In this document: one piece after another, positions 34,944 through 44,501 of the stretch
Numbering within the stretch: the first letter of the stretch is position 1
Layout: each line of letters begins with the position of its first letter
From: Burkholderia sp. 8Y
Lineage (GTDB): Bacteria > Pseudomonadota > Gammaproteobacteria > Burkholderiales > Burkholderiaceae
Length of the DNA stretch: 64,000 bases
NCBI RefSeq assembly: GCF_902506145.1
Contig: NZ_LR733520.1
Coordinates: 2,617,771-2,681,770 of the forward strand
Direction of reading: 5' to 3'
Made by a program: the position numbers and the translations under genes
Notes under the pieces: generated by a model
Databases searched by the model: none
Seen by the model: the letters and a program-made list of their open reading frames with translations, nothing else
Told to the model about the DNA's origin: nothing

Positions 34944-34984
34944 AAAGGGACATGAACGCGGCGTTCATGTCCCTTTCGTTTTTC
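34944..34984 (+). terminator. Rho-independent terminator after hppD
   Basis: A perfect 15-bp stem AAGGGACATGAACGC / GCGTTCATGTCCCTT with a single-base loop, followed by TCGTTTTT. Confidence 0.9.
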
Positions 34985-35060
34985 TGACAGATGTCTAGGC
35001 GGCGCTGTCGTCGCTGCTCTGCTCGGATTCGCGGCGCTCGCCGCGGCGCATCTGCGGCGT

Positions 35061-35201
35061 CTAAATACGCACCTGCGCGACGGGCGGAACGGAAGTGGCC
35101 CCGAACGGCGTGCCGCTCGCGCGCGCGCCGCCCACCGGCGCGCTGATCGCGAAAAAGGCCGCCGAGACCATGAGGAAACTCTGGATGTGGCGTTGCTTCA
35201 T
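35061..35201 (-). CDS. Small exported protein (46 aa), possibly cut short by an in-frame TAG
   Basis: AGAAGGAGAAAATA precedes ATG 35201. The product starts MKQRHIQSFLMVSAAFFAISAPVGGA, a clear signal peptide, and continues SGTPFGATSVPPVAQVRI to TAG at 35,061. The same frame goes on for 21 more codons (TPQMRRGERRES then EQSSDDSAA) to a second TAG at 34,995. This suggests a recent nonsense change or a genuinely short protein. It is probably secreted to the periplasm. The family resembles small DUF4148-type exported proteins, but that is uncertain. Confidence 0.6.
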   Translation of the reverse strand: MKQRHIQSFLMVSAAFFAISAPVGGARASGTPFGATSVPPVAQVRI

Positions 35202-35539
35202 TATTTTCTCCTTCTGACTGCGTGTTTACGGCTGCTGGCACCTCCGCGCTTTGAAAAGACCAGGCGAAACTGCGCAAGCGCCCGTTTAGACACAGCCGCG
35301 ACCGAGGGTTCCGCCCATCGGTCACATTTACACCCTGTAACAAACGTCTCGACGCACCGCGCCGCGCGTCAACGTTTTGACGCAAACTGCACCTAAGTGA
35401 GGATTTTTTAACGGGTTTCTCCCACTGTCTGGAACGCGCGGGCATCGGCAAACTTGAAGTCCCGGCCTGCGCGTCCACAAGACGCAACGGCCCGAAACAT
35501 GCTTTGGCGATCCCAAACTCGGGTGGAGGAGTACACAGA
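35202..35539. other. Divergent intergenic region before the indolepyruvate oxidoreductase gene
   Basis: This 338-bp stretch holds the promoters of the small exported protein (minus) and of the oxidoreductase (plus). Apart from the inverted repeat listed at 35,328 I see no gene, RNA or terminator. Confidence 0.45.
35328..35340. promoter_or_regulatory. Inverted repeat TTACA-CCC-TGTAA
   Basis: A perfect 5-3-5 inverted repeat with flanking text similar to OmpR-type boxes. It is 127 bp upstream of the small exported protein and 200 bp upstream of the oxidoreductase. The regulator is unknown. Confidence 0.35.
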
Positions 35540-38500
35540 ATGAACGCCCCGCTAGACGCAGAACAAAGAGCTTCGCTAGAAGCCGCGCTGAAATCCGTCA
35601 CGCTCGACGACAAGTACACCCTCGAACGCGGCCGCGCGTACATGAGCGGCATCCAGGCGCTGGTTCGCCTGCCGATGCTTCAGCAAGAACGCGACCGAGC
35701 CGCCGGTCTCAACACCGCCGGGTTCATCTCCGGCTATCGCGGTTCTCCCCTTGGTGGTCTCGACCAGTCGCTCTGGAAGGCGAAGCAGCATCTCGCGGCG
35801 CATCAGGTCGTGTTTCAGCCGGGCGTGAACGAAGACCTCGCGGCCACCGCCGTCTGGGGATCGCAGCAAGTCAATCTGTACCCGAGCGCCAAATACGACG
35901 GCGTGTTCTCGATGTGGTACGGCAAAGGCCCCGGCGTCGACCGTTCGGGCGATGTCTTCAAGCACGGCAATTCCGCCGGATCGTCGCAGCATGGCGGCGT
36001 GCTCGTGCTCGCGGGCGACGACCACGCGGCGAAGTCATCGACGCTCGCGCATCAGTCCGAGCACATCTTCAAGGCGTGCGGCCTGCCGGTGCTGTTTCCG
36101 TCGAACGTGCAGGAATACCTCGACTTCGGCCTGCACGGCTGGGCGATGTCGCGCTACTCCGGCCTCTGGGTCGCGATGAAATGCGTGACCGACGTGGTGG
36201 AATCGTCGGCGTCGGTGGATATCGACCCGCATCGCACGCAGATCGTGATTCCGACCGATTTCGCGATGCCGGACGGCGGCCTCAACATCCGCTGGCCCGA
36301 TCCGCCGCTCGTGCAGGAAGCGCGTCTGCTCGACTACAAGTGGTACGCCGCGCTCGCCTACGTGCGCGCGAACAAGCTCGACCGCATCGAGATCGATGCG
36401 CCGCACGCGCGCTTCGGCATCATGACGGGCGGCAAGGCGTATCTCGACGTGCGTCAGGCGCTGACGGACCTCGGCCTCGACGACCAAACCTGCGCGCAGA
36501 TCGGCATCCGTCTGTACAAGGTCGGCTGCGTGTGGCCGCTCGAAGCGCAAGGCGCGCAAGAGTTCGCGCGCGGCCTCCAGGAGATTCTGGTGGTCGAGGA
36601 GAAGCGCCAGATTCTCGAATACGCGATCAAGGAAGAGCTTTACAACTGGCCGGATGCGCAACGTCCGCGCGTCTTCGGCAAGTTCGACGAGAAAGACGGC
36701 GCGGGCGGCGAATGGTCCGTGCCGATGGGCAACTGGTTGCTGCCCGCGCACTACGAGCTGTCGCCCGCGATCATCGCGAAGGCCATTGCCGCGCGGCTCG
36801 CGAAATTCGACCTGCCCGCCGACGTGCGCGCGCGCATCGCGGCCCGCATCGCCGTGATCGAGGCGAAGGAAAAGGCGCTCGCGCGGCCACGCGTGGAAGC
36901 GGAGCGGAAGCCCTGGTTCTGCTCCGGCTGCCCGCACAACACGTCGACGAACGTTCCTGAAGGCTCGCGCGCAATGGCGGGCATCGGCTGTCACTACATG
37001 ACGGTCTGGATGGACCGCAACACGAGCACATTCAGCCAGATGGGCGGCGAAGGCGTCGCGTGGGTCGGGCAGGCGCCGTTCACCCACGACAAGCACGTAT
37101 TCGCCAATCTCGGCGACGGCACGTACTTCCATTCGGGGCTGCTCGCGATTCGCGCGGCGATCGCCTCGAAGGTCAACATCACGTACAAGATCTTGTACAA
37201 CGACGCCGTTGCGATGACCGGCGGCCAGCCGGTCGACGGCGTGCTGACCGTGCCGCAGATCACGCATCAGCTCGCGGCGGAAGGCGCGGCGAAGATCGTC
37301 ATCGTCACGGATCAGCCGGAAAAATACACGCCGAACGTCGGGCTTGCGCCGGGCATCGACGTGCATCATCGCGACGAACTCGATGACATTCAGCGCCAGT
37401 TGCGCGAGATTGCCGGCACGTCGATTCTGATCTACGACCAGACCTGCGCCACCGAAAAGCGCCGCCGCAGGAAGCGCGGCGCGTTTCCGGACCCGGCGAA
37501 GCGCGTCGTCATCAACGAGGCCGTGTGCGAAGGCTGCGGCGATTGCTCGGTCAAGTCGAACTGCCTGTCCGTCGAGCCGCTCGACACGGAATACGGCACG
37601 AAGCGGCAGATCAATCAGTCGACGTGCAACAAGGATTACTCGTGTCTGAACGGCTTCTGCCCGAGCTTCGTGACGGTCGAAGGCGGCCAGTTGAAGAAGC
37701 CGAAGGCGACGAGCGTCGCCGGCGATGCGATGCCGCCGGTCCCGACGCCCGAACTGCCCGAGATCGACCGGCCGTACGGCGTGCTGGTCACGGGCGTCGG
37801 CGGAACGGGCGTCGTCACGATCGGCGCGCTGCTTGGCATGGCGGCGCATCTGGAGCAAAAGGGCGTCACCGTGCTCGACGTGACCGGCCTCGCGCAGAAA
37901 GGCGGCGCCGTGATGAGTCACGTGCAGATCGCGAACCGCCCGACCGATATTCACGCGACGCGCATCGCGATGGGCGAGGCAGATCTCGTCATCGGCTGCG
38001 ACGCGATTGTCACGGCAAGCGACGAATGCGGCTCGCGGATGCAGCCGGGCCACACGCGCGTGGTCGTGAACAGCGCGCAAACGCCGACCGCCGCGTTCAT
38101 CAAGGACCCGAACTGGCGCTTTCCGGGCGCGAGCGCGGAGGCCGATATCCGCGCGGCGGCGGGCGAGCACGTGGCGCTCGTCGATGCCAACCGCTTCGCC
38201 GTCGCGCTGATGGGCGACGCCATCTACACGAATCCGTTCGTGCTGGGTTATGCGTGGCAGATGGGCTGGGTGCCGCTGCGGCACGAGTCGATTGCGCGCG
38301 CCATCGAGCTGAACGCCGTGCAGGTCGAGAAGAATCTTGCCGCGTTCGAATGGGGCCGCCGCGCCGCGCACGATATTGCGGCTGTAACGCGCCTCGCACA
38401 GGGAACACGTGCGACGCCGGATGCGGCGCCGGGCAAAATCATCGCGTTGCACACGCCGAAGGGGCTGGATGCGCTGATCGACAAGCGCCTCGACTACCTC

Positions 38501-39121
38501 GCGAAGTATCAGAACGCCGCGTATGCCGCGCATTACGGACGGCTCGTCGCGCAAGTGCGCGCGGCGGAAGCGGAACTGGGCGTCGGCGATTATCTGCTGA
38601 CCGAGGCCGTCGCGAAGAATCTGCACAAGCTGATGGCGTACAAGGACGAATACGAAGTCGCGCGTTTATATGCCGACCCGGCTTTCCTTGACAAGGTGCG
38701 CAGCAGTTTCGAAGGTGACTGGAAGATCAAGATGCATCTTGCACCGCCGTCCTTGTCGAAGAAGGACGCGCACGGACACTTGGTCAAAAAGCAGTACGGC
38801 CCGTGGATGATGTCGGCGATGCGCGTGCTCGCGCGATTGAAGTTCCTGCGCGGGACGGCGCTCGATCCGTTCGGCCGCACGGAAGAGCGGAAGATGGAGC
38901 GGGCGTTAATTGGCGAGTACGAGGCGCTGGTTAAGGAACTGATCGCCGGATTGACGATGCAGAAGCTCCCGCTGGCGATTGAACTGGCGAGTCTGCCGGA
39001 TTCCATGCGCGGCTACGGGCATATCAAGGACAACAACGTCAAGGCGGCTAAGGTGAAGTGGGAGAAGCTGCTGGCGCGGTGGCGTTCTGATGAAGGTGGG
39101 GAGAAGCGGCAGGTGGCTTGA
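35540..39121 (+). CDS. Indolepyruvate ferredoxin oxidoreductase, fused alpha-beta type
   Basis: A 1193-residue fusion enzyme that oxidatively decarboxylates arylpyruvates to aryl-acetyl-CoA, passing electrons to ferredoxin or a quinone carrier. The N terminus has a pyruvate:ferredoxin oxidoreductase-like domain (FISGYRGSPLGGLDQ). The thiamine diphosphate site is ANLGDGTYFHSG followed by YNDAVAMTGGQP. Fe-S ligands follow in CEGCGDCSVKSNCLSV and CNKDYSCLNGFCPS. The C terminus contains the gamma-type domain (GVGGTGVVTIGALLGMAA). GGAGGAG precedes ATG 35540. It is next to hppD and likely feeds phenylacetyl-CoA to the paa pathway. Confidence 0.92.
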   Translation: MNAPLDAEQRASLEAALKSVTLDDKYTLERGRAYMSGIQALVRLPMLQQERDRAAGLNTAGFISGYRGSPLGGLDQSLWKAKQHLAAHQVVFQPGVNEDLAATAVWGSQQVNLYPSAKYDGVFSMWYGKGPGVDRSGDVFKHGNSAGSSQHGGVLVLAGDDHAAKSSTLAHQSEHIFKACGLPVLFPSNVQEYLDFGLHGWAMSRYSGLWVAMKCVTDVVESSASVDIDPHRTQIVIPTDFAMPDGGLNIRWPDPPLVQEARLLDYKWYAALAYVRANKLDRIEIDAPHARFGIMTGGKAYLDVRQALTDLGLDDQTCAQIGIRLYKVGCVWPLEAQGAQEFARGLQEILVVEEKRQILEYAIKEELYNWPDAQRPRVFGKFDEKDGAGGEWSVPMGNWLLPAHYELSPAIIAKAIAARLAKFDLPADVRARIAARIAVIEAKEKALARPRVEAERKPWFCSGCPHNTSTNVPEGSRAMAGIGCHYMTVWMDRNTSTFSQMGGEGVAWVGQAPFTHDKHVFANLGDGTYFHSGLLAIRAAIASKVNITYKILYNDAVAMTGGQPVDGVLTVPQITHQLAAEGAAKIVIVTDQPEKYTPNVGLAPGIDVHHRDELDDIQRQLREIAGTSILIYDQTCATEKRRRRKRGAFPDPAKRVVINEAVCEGCGDCSVKSNCLSVEPLDTEYGTKRQINQSTCNKDYSCLNGFCPSFVTVEGGQLKKPKATSVAGDAMPPVPTPELPEIDRPYGVLVTGVGGTGVVTIGALLGMAAHLEQKGVTVLDVTGLAQKGGAVMSHVQIANRPTDIHATRIAMGEADLVIGCDAIVTASDECGSRMQPGHTRVVVNSAQTPTAAFIKDPNWRFPGASAEADIRAAAGEHVALVDANRFAVALMGDAIYTNPFVLGYAWQMGWVPLRHESIARAIELNAVQVEKNLAAFEWGRRAAHDIAAVTRLAQGTRATPDAAPGKIIALHTPKGLDALIDKRLDYLAKYQNAAYAAHYGRLVAQVRAAEAELGVGDYLLTEAVAKNLHKLMAYKDEYEVARLYADPAFLDKVRSSFEGDWKIKMHLAPPSLSKKDAHGHLVKKQYGPWMMSAMRVLARLKFLRGTALDPFGRTEERKMERALIGEYEALVKELIAGLTMQKLPLAIELASLPDSMRGYGHIKDNNVKAAKVKWEKLLARWRSDEGGEKRQVA

Positions 39122-39142
39122 TCGGTTGCCGCTTCACGCTCG

Positions 39143-39174
39143 AAGGCGGTTCGCGAAAGCGGACCGCCTTTTTC
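39143..39174 (+). terminator. Terminator after the indolepyruvate oxidoreductase gene
   Basis: Stem AAGGCGGTTCGC / GCGGACCGCCTT with a GAAA tetraloop, one G-T pair and a following TTTTTC. Confidence 0.85.
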
Positions 39175-39559
39175 ATTGCGACGCCTTCGCATTGGCCTCG
39201 CCGAACATCGTGGTGATGAATCGCTGGGCTTCCTCGATGCTCACTCGTTTGAACGCCGCTGCATGGTGTGCGTAGAGCAACGGCGTTCCTCGACATCGAA
39301 TCAACTTCACGTCCAGGCGAAACAGCGTGCCGATAGGGTACTGCGCGCGCATACTTTTGCTGCACTCCACGCGAAATTCCGTGCTAAACCCTTGGCCCGC
39401 TAACGGACGCACACGGATTGGCGACGATGAGTTTTCGCCTCGCGCACGAAACGTTTGAACTATTATCTCCAACGACCGCTCCGTTCGTTCATTTGGATAC
39501 CGAATTAAACCATGACCGGGCCGAAAGACATTCGACCGCTCGAGATAAGGCGTCTTCAA
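39173..39559 (-). CDS. Hypothetical protein
   Basis: A frame of up to 128 residues. The core AGQGFSTEFRVECSKSMRAQYPIGTLFRLDVKLI reads like a real beta-rich domain, and the C terminus SIEEAQRFITTMFGEANAK is helical. The upstream-most start is TTG at 39559, just after the maeB terminator, so the true start may be a later codon. The stop overlaps the plus-strand terminator, as for convergent genes. Function is unknown. Moderate confidence that it is expressed. Confidence 0.5.
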   Translation of the reverse strand: MKTPYLERSNVFRPGHGLIRYPNERTERSLEIIVQTFRARGENSSSPIRVRPLAGQGFSTEFRVECSKSMRAQYPIGTLFRLDVKLIRCRGTPLLYAHHAAAFKRVSIEEAQRFITTMFGEANAKASQ

Positions 39560-39561
39560 AA

Positions 39562-39598
39562 CAAAAAACGGCGACCCAGCCCCCCGAATCGCCGTCCA
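39562..39598 (-). terminator. Terminator after maeB
   Basis: On the minus strand ACGGCGA and TCGCCGT arms are separated by a G-rich loop and followed by TTTTTTG, just downstream of the malic enzyme stop. Confidence 0.75.
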
Positions 39599-39619
39599 TT
39601 ACTTCTACGCTAAACCGCG

Positions 39620-41899
39620 TTACTTCCCCTTCATCACGCTCGCGTTTGCCGAAGCCACCGCCGTCATATTAATAATCCGCCGCACGGTCGCCGCCGGCGT
39701 CAGAATATGCACGGGCTTCGAAGCGCCCAGCAAGAACGGCCCCACCGTCACGCCTTCCCCGCTCACCATCTTGAGCAAGTTGTACGTGATATTCGCCGCT
39801 TCCACGTTCGGCATGATGAGCAGATTCGCCTCGCCCGAAAGCGTCGTGCCGGGGAACGACGCCTTGCGCACCGTCTCCGACAAAGCCGCATCGCCGTGCA
39901 TTTCGCCATCGACTTCGAGATTCGGCGCGCGCTCCGCGATCAGCTTGCGCGCCTCGGCCATGCGCTTGCTCGACGCGCTCGGCACGCTGCCGAAGTTTGA
40001 ATTCGACACGAGCGCGACCTTCGGCTGAATGCCAAACCGCTCGATTTCGCGCGCCGCGAGAATCGTCATGTCGGCGAGTTGCTCGGGCGTCGGCAGTTCG
40101 TTGACGTAGGTATCGCTGATGAAGATATTGCGCCCTTGCAGCATCAGCAGGTTCATCGCCGCGAAGTTGTCCGCGCCTTCAGCCTTGCCGAGCACCTGAT
40201 CGATAAACTTCAGGTGATCCTGATACGTGTCGATGAGGCCGCAGATCATGCCGTCCGCATCGCCGGTATGCACGAGGATCGCGCCGATTAGCGTGTTGAA
40301 CTTGCGCAGCGCCGCCTTCGCGCTGTCCGGCGTCACGCCCTGACGCGCGGCGATCTCGTGATACGCCTGCCAGCTTTTCTGATAGCGCGGATCGTCTTCC
40401 GGATTCACGATCTCGAAATCGACGCCCGGCTTGAGCTTCGAGCCCATCTTCTGCAGACGCATTTCGACGACCGCCGGCCGCCCGATGATGATCGGCTTCG
40501 CGATGTTCTCGAGCAGCACGAATTGCGCGGCGCGCAGCACGCGCTCGTCCTCGCCTTCCGCGAACGCGATGCGCGCGGGCGCGGCCTTCGCCGCCGCGAA
40601 CACGGGGCGCATCACCATGCCGGTGCGGTAGACGGTCGCGCCGAGCGTCTCGCGATACGCGTCCATGTCCTGAATCGGGCGCGTCGCGACGCCGGAATCC
40701 ATCGCGGCTTGTGCGACAGCCGGCGCAATCTTGATGATGAGACGCGGATCGAACGGCTTCGGAATCAGATATTCCGGACCGAATTCGAGCGAATGGCCTT
40801 CGTACGCCTTCGCGACTTCATCGCCCTGATCGGTCTCTTCCGCCAGTTCCGCGATCGCGCGCACGCACGCGAGCTTCATCTGTTCCGTGATGGTCGTCGC
40901 GCCGACATCCAGCGCGCCGCGGAAGATGAACGGGAAGCACAGCACGTTGTTGACCTGGTTCGGATAGTCCGAACGGCCCGTCGCGATGATGCAGTCCGGG
41001 CGCACCTTCTTCGCCTCTTCGGGCCGGATTTCCGGCTCGGGATTGGCCAGCGCGAGAATCAGCGGCTTGTCGGCCATCGTCACGACCATCTCCGGCTTGA
41101 GCACGCCCGCGCTCGAACAGCCGAGGAACACGTCGCAGCCGTGCATCGCGTCGCCGAGCGTGCGCGCGTCCGTGCTCGCCTGATACCGCTCCTTCGACGC
41201 ATCCAGATTGCCGCGCCCTTCGAAGATCACGCCCTTCGAATCGACGACGATGGTGTTCGACTTCTTCAGGCCGAGATCCACCAGCAGGTCCAGACACGCG
41301 ATGGCCGCCGCGCCCGCGCCCGAGCAGACGAGCTTCACGTTGTCGAGCGTCTTGCCGACCACTTTCAGGCCGTTGAGAATCGCCGCCGACGCGATGATCG
41401 CCGTACCGTGCTGATCGTCATGGAAGACGGGAATCTTCATGCGCTCGCGCAGCTTCTTTTCGATGTAGAAGCATTCCGGCGCCTTGATGTCCTCCAGATT
41501 GATGCCGCCGAGCGTCGGTTCCAGCATCGCGATGGCGTCGACGAGCTTGTCCGGATCGGTCTCGTCCAGTTCGATATCGAAGACGTCGATGCCCGCGAAC
41601 TTCTTGAACAGGCAGCCTTTGCCCTCCATGACCGGCTTGGCCGCGAGCGGACCGATGTTGCCGAGGCCGAGCACGGCGGTGCCGTTCGTCACGACGCCGA
41701 CGAGGTTCGCGCGCGACGTGTACTTCTGCGCGTCGAGCGGTTCGTCGTAGATCGCCATGCACGCAGCCGCGACGCCCGGCGAATACGCGAGCGACAAGTC
41801 GAGCTGGTTGGACAGCGGTTTGGTCGGCGTGACGGAAATCTTGCCGGGACGCGGATTTTGGTGGTACGCGAGTGCGCTTTGCTTCAGTTGTTCGTCCAT
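39620..41899 (-). CDS. maeB: NADP-dependent malic enzyme with phosphotransacetylase-like domain
   Basis: A 759-residue enzyme that decarboxylates malate to pyruvate, producing NADPH. Residues 1-430 are the malic enzyme: [33 protein letters not shown] and the dinucleotide loop [14 protein letters not shown]. Residues 430-759 resemble phosphotransacetylase ([12 protein letters not shown]), a fusion normal in MaeB, where it acts in regulation by acetyl-CoA rather than catalysis. The length is typical. It is single on the minus strand and ends at a terminator. Confidence 0.95.
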   Translation of the reverse strand: MDEQLKQSALAYHQNPRPGKISVTPTKPLSNQLDLSLAYSPGVAAACMAIYDEPLDAQKYTSRANLVGVVTNGTAVLGLGNIGPLAAKPVMEGKGCLFKKFAGIDVFDIELDETDPDKLVDAIAMLEPTLGGINLEDIKAPECFYIEKKLRERMKIPVFHDDQHGTAIIASAAILNGLKVVGKTLDNVKLVCSGAGAAAIACLDLLVDLGLKKSNTIVVDSKGVIFEGRGNLDASKERYQASTDARTLGDAMHGCDVFLGCSSAGVLKPEMVVTMADKPLILALANPEPEIRPEEAKKVRPDCIIATGRSDYPNQVNNVLCFPFIFRGALDVGATTITEQMKLACVRAIAELAEETDQGDEVAKAYEGHSLEFGPEYLIPKPFDPRLIIKIAPAVAQAAMDSGVATRPIQDMDAYRETLGATVYRTGMVMRPVFAAAKAAPARIAFAEGEDERVLRAAQFVLLENIAKPIIIGRPAVVEMRLQKMGSKLKPGVDFEIVNPEDDPRYQKSWQAYHEIAARQGVTPDSAKAALRKFNTLIGAILVHTGDADGMICGLIDTYQDHLKFIDQVLGKAEGADNFAAMNLLMLQGRNIFISDTYVNELPTPEQLADMTILAAREIERFGIQPKVALVSNSNFGSVPSASSKRMAEARKLIAERAPNLEVDGEMHGDAALSETVRKASFPGTTLSGEANLLIMPNVEAANITYNLLKMVSGEGVTVGPFLLGASKPVHILTPAATVRRIINMTAVASANASVMKGK

Positions 41900-42186
41900 G
41901 ATTAGCCTGAGACGTTTGGAAATTATTTGAACAGGGGTTCACAGCCGGCGGCCACGGAGCACGGTGGGCGGAATGTGAATCGATGGACCAAGGTTTTCAG
42001 TCACCCGGCGCGTCGGATAGACGCAGCGTGCCGCCCGGCAGGGGTGAAGCGGGCGAACGGAGCCTTGTTTTTGGATGTTCAGTGTACACCGCGTATTCGA
42101 AATGACGCGACGCAGCAATCAACGCGCAAAGCGTTGCTGGGCGTGCGTTTCATCGGACGAAGGGACGAAGGCGCGCGCCGTTTCGT

Positions 42187-43428
42187 TCAGTCGAGTTCCA
42201 CGCCGCGCTTTTCGGGAATGAGAAAGAGCGTCGCCGCGACGTCGAGCAGATAGATGCTGGCGAGAAACGCGAGCGCCACCGCGAACGTGTAGCGCGCCGC
42301 GAGCGCGCCCACGACGACCGGCCCCAGTCCGCCGACCGCTCGCCCGATGTTGAACAGCACGTTCTGCGCGGTGGCGCGCGCTTCGGTCGGATAAATCTCG
42401 GAGATCAGCGCGCCGTAGCCGCCGATCATCCCGTTGACGAACACGCCCATCGCCGCGCCGCCGATCAGGAGCGCGGCCGGGCTCGTCAGGTTCGAATAGA
42501 CGAAGACCATCGCGACCGCGCCGATCTGATACGCGAGAAACGCGGGCTTGCGCCCGAAGCGGTCGGCGGCGATGCCGAAAAGCCAGATGCCGAGCGCCAT
42601 GCCGAGCACGGTCGCCGCCGTCCAGAGGCCCGATTTCGTGAGCGAATAGCCGAAGGTCTTCGACAGATAGCTCGGCAGCCAGATCATCAGCCCGTAGTAG
42701 CCGAAGTTCTGCACCGAGCACAGCACGATCACGCCGAGGCTCGCGCGTGCGGTGCGTGCATCGTCGAAAAGGCGCTTGAACGGCAGTTTGCGCACGGGGG
42801 CGGTGGCGCGGCGCGCGGTGAAAAGCGCCGGCTCGGCGACGCGCCGCCGCACCAGAAACGAGACGACCGCCGGAGCCAGGCCGACGGCGAACATGCCGCG
42901 CCAGCCGATCATCGGCAAGAGAAGCGGCGTGAGGAGCGCGGCGGCCAGCACGCCGAGCTGCCAGCCAAGCCCGACATACGACGACACGCGCGCCCGCTGC
43001 CGCGCGGGCCACGCCTCAGCGACGAGCGCCATGCCGATGCCGAACTCGCCGCCCAGCCCGACGCCCGCCATCGTGCGATAGAACAACAGGTCGCCGTATC
43101 CGCGTGCGAGCGCGCAAAGGCCGGTGAACACGGCGAACAGCAGGATGGTCCACGTGAGCATCCGCACGCGCCCGTAGGAGTCGGACAGCACGCCGAACAC
43201 GACGCCGCCCGCCACCGCGCCCGCGAGCGTCCATGTGACAAGCGCGCCGGATTGGGCGGGCGTCAAGTGCAAGTCGGCAGCGATCGCGGGGAGCATGAAG
43301 CCGAGAATCAGCAGATCGAAGCCGTCCATCGCGTAGCCGAGCACGGAGGCGGCGAGCGCATGCCACGCGTGGCGAGGTAAGGAACCGAGGGAATCGGGAG
43401 AATCGGTCGGGCGGGAAGCGGGTGTCAT
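42187..43428 (-). CDS. MFS transporter, aromatic-acid/organic-acid symporter type
   Basis: A 413-residue inner-membrane protein with about 12 hydrophobic helices. The helix-1 motif AMDGFDLLILGFMLPA, the loop FGVLSDSYGRVR and GVGLGGEFGIGMALVAE match the AAHS/MHS-like branch that carries organic or aromatic acids with protons. The substrate cannot be told from sequence. The start MTPASRP leaves a short 20-residue cytoplasmic lead. It is divergent from pyrE. Confidence 0.88.
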   Translation of the reverse strand: MTPASRPTDSPDSLGSLPRHAWHALAASVLGYAMDGFDLLILGFMLPAIAADLHLTPAQSGALVTWTLAGAVAGGVVFGVLSDSYGRVRMLTWTILLFAVFTGLCALARGYGDLLFYRTMAGVGLGGEFGIGMALVAEAWPARQRARVSSYVGLGWQLGVLAAALLTPLLLPMIGWRGMFAVGLAPAVVSFLVRRRVAEPALFTARRATAPVRKLPFKRLFDDARTARASLGVIVLCSVQNFGYYGLMIWLPSYLSKTFGYSLTKSGLWTAATVLGMALGIWLFGIAADRFGRKPAFLAYQIGAVAMVFVYSNLTSPAALLIGGAAMGVFVNGMIGGYGALISEIYPTEARATAQNVLFNIGRAVGGLGPVVVGALAARYTFAVALAFLASIYLLDVAATLFLIPEKRGVELD

Positions 43429-43733
43429 CGGGGCGAATGCGTTGAGGGCGCGGCGAGTGTACTGGCGAGCGGGCCGCCGTCACAACCGGAAAAAAGTCGC
43501 CTGCGCGACTGCCGCCGCGCTGCTCGCCCCGCCGCGCAGGCTCGGGTAAAATCGCGGGTTAGCTGTGCATGGGACAACGCAGGCGCTCACGCGCCGAGTC
43601 CCGTCGACACGCGCGCAGAAAAGCGCCAGACAGCCCTTCGAAAGACGGCTCGTCCGGCGTCCGATTCATGCGCCAGGGCCCTCGCGGCCGCCTTCCGCTT
43701 CCAGAAGCGCCACATCAGTCCAAGGATTCGCCC
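43429..43733. other. Divergent promoter region between MFS gene and pyrE
   Basis: 305 bp with no convincing gene. The pyrE frame remains open upstream, but its residues are Arg-rich and unlike PyrE, so they are taken as untranslated. No attenuator hairpin is obvious. Confidence 0.4.
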
Positions 43734-44420
43734 ATGACAGGCTTCGATCGCCAGACGATCTCCGACACCACCGCCAAGATGCTGCTCGAAGTGCAGGCGG
43801 TGCATTTCAACGCGGAAAAACCGTTCATCTTCACGTCCGGCTGGGCGAGCCCGGTGTACATCGACTGCCGCAAGCTGATTTCGTATCCGCGCGTGCGTCG
43901 CGGGCTGATGGAAATGGCCGAAGCGACCATTCTGCGCGATGTCGGCTACGAGCAGATCGACGCCGTCGCGGGCGGCGAGACCGCCGGTATCCCGTTCGCC
44001 GCGTGGATCGCCGACCGTCTGATGGTGCCGATGCAGTACGTGCGCAAGAAGCCGAAGGGTTTCGGCCGCAACGCACAGATCGAAGGCTTGCTGACCGAAG
44101 GTCAGCGCGTGCTGCTGGTCGAAGACCTGACCACGGACAGCCGCAGCAAGATCAACTTCATCAATGCGCTGCGCACGGCGGGCGCGACGGTGAACCACTG
44201 CTTCGTGCTGTTCCACTACAACATCTTCAAGGAAAGCGTGTCCGTGCTGAAGGACATCGACGTGGACCTGCACGCGCTCGCCACGTGGTGGGACGTGTTG
44301 CGCGTCGCGAAGCAACAGGGCTATTTCGAATCGAAGACGCTGGATGAAGTCGAAAAATTCCTGCACGCACCGGCCGAATGGTCGGCGGCGCACGGCGGCG
44401 CCACTGCCACGCCGCAATAA
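43734..44420 (+). CDS. pyrE: Orotate phosphoribosyltransferase
   Basis: A 228-residue enzyme of pyrimidine synthesis: orotate plus PRPP gives OMP. The PRPP-binding segment is [14 protein letters not shown], which differs from the usual VDDVxTxG form but keeps the acidic pair. The flexible-loop segment [16 protein letters not shown] is present. ATG 43734 gives [11 protein letters not shown]. It is a single gene with a strong terminator downstream. I regard the variant motif as normal for this beta-proteobacterial type. Confidence 0.94.
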   Translation: MTGFDRQTISDTTAKMLLEVQAVHFNAEKPFIFTSGWASPVYIDCRKLISYPRVRRGLMEMAEATILRDVGYEQIDAVAGGETAGIPFAAWIADRLMVPMQYVRKKPKGFGRNAQIEGLLTEGQRVLLVEDLTTDSRSKINFINALRTAGATVNHCFVLFHYNIFKESVSVLKDIDVDLHALATWWDVLRVAKQQGYFESKTLDEVEKFLHAPAEWSAAHGGATATPQ

Positions 44421-44450
44421 ATAATCGTTGCCAGTTGTCGATTGAAAATA

Positions 44451-44483
44451 AAAAGCCGCTGATTCAGTCAGCGGCTTTTTTAT
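44451..44483 (+). terminator. Terminator after pyrE
   Basis: AAGCCGCTGA / TCAGCGGCTT stem with a short TTCAG loop, flanked by an A run and TTTTTT; it could act in both directions. Confidence 0.9.
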
Positions 44484-44501
44484 TCTTTGGCGAATGTGCG
44501 C

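Noticed and set aside
36035-38626. 863-aa open frame on the minus strand
   Set aside because: It is antisense to the fused indolepyruvate oxidoreductase gene, Arg/Val/Asp-rich and without motifs; a product of high G+C codon bias.
40358-41905. 515-aa plus-strand open frame
   Set aside because: It is antisense to maeB and shows the Arg-rich composition of a mirror frame.
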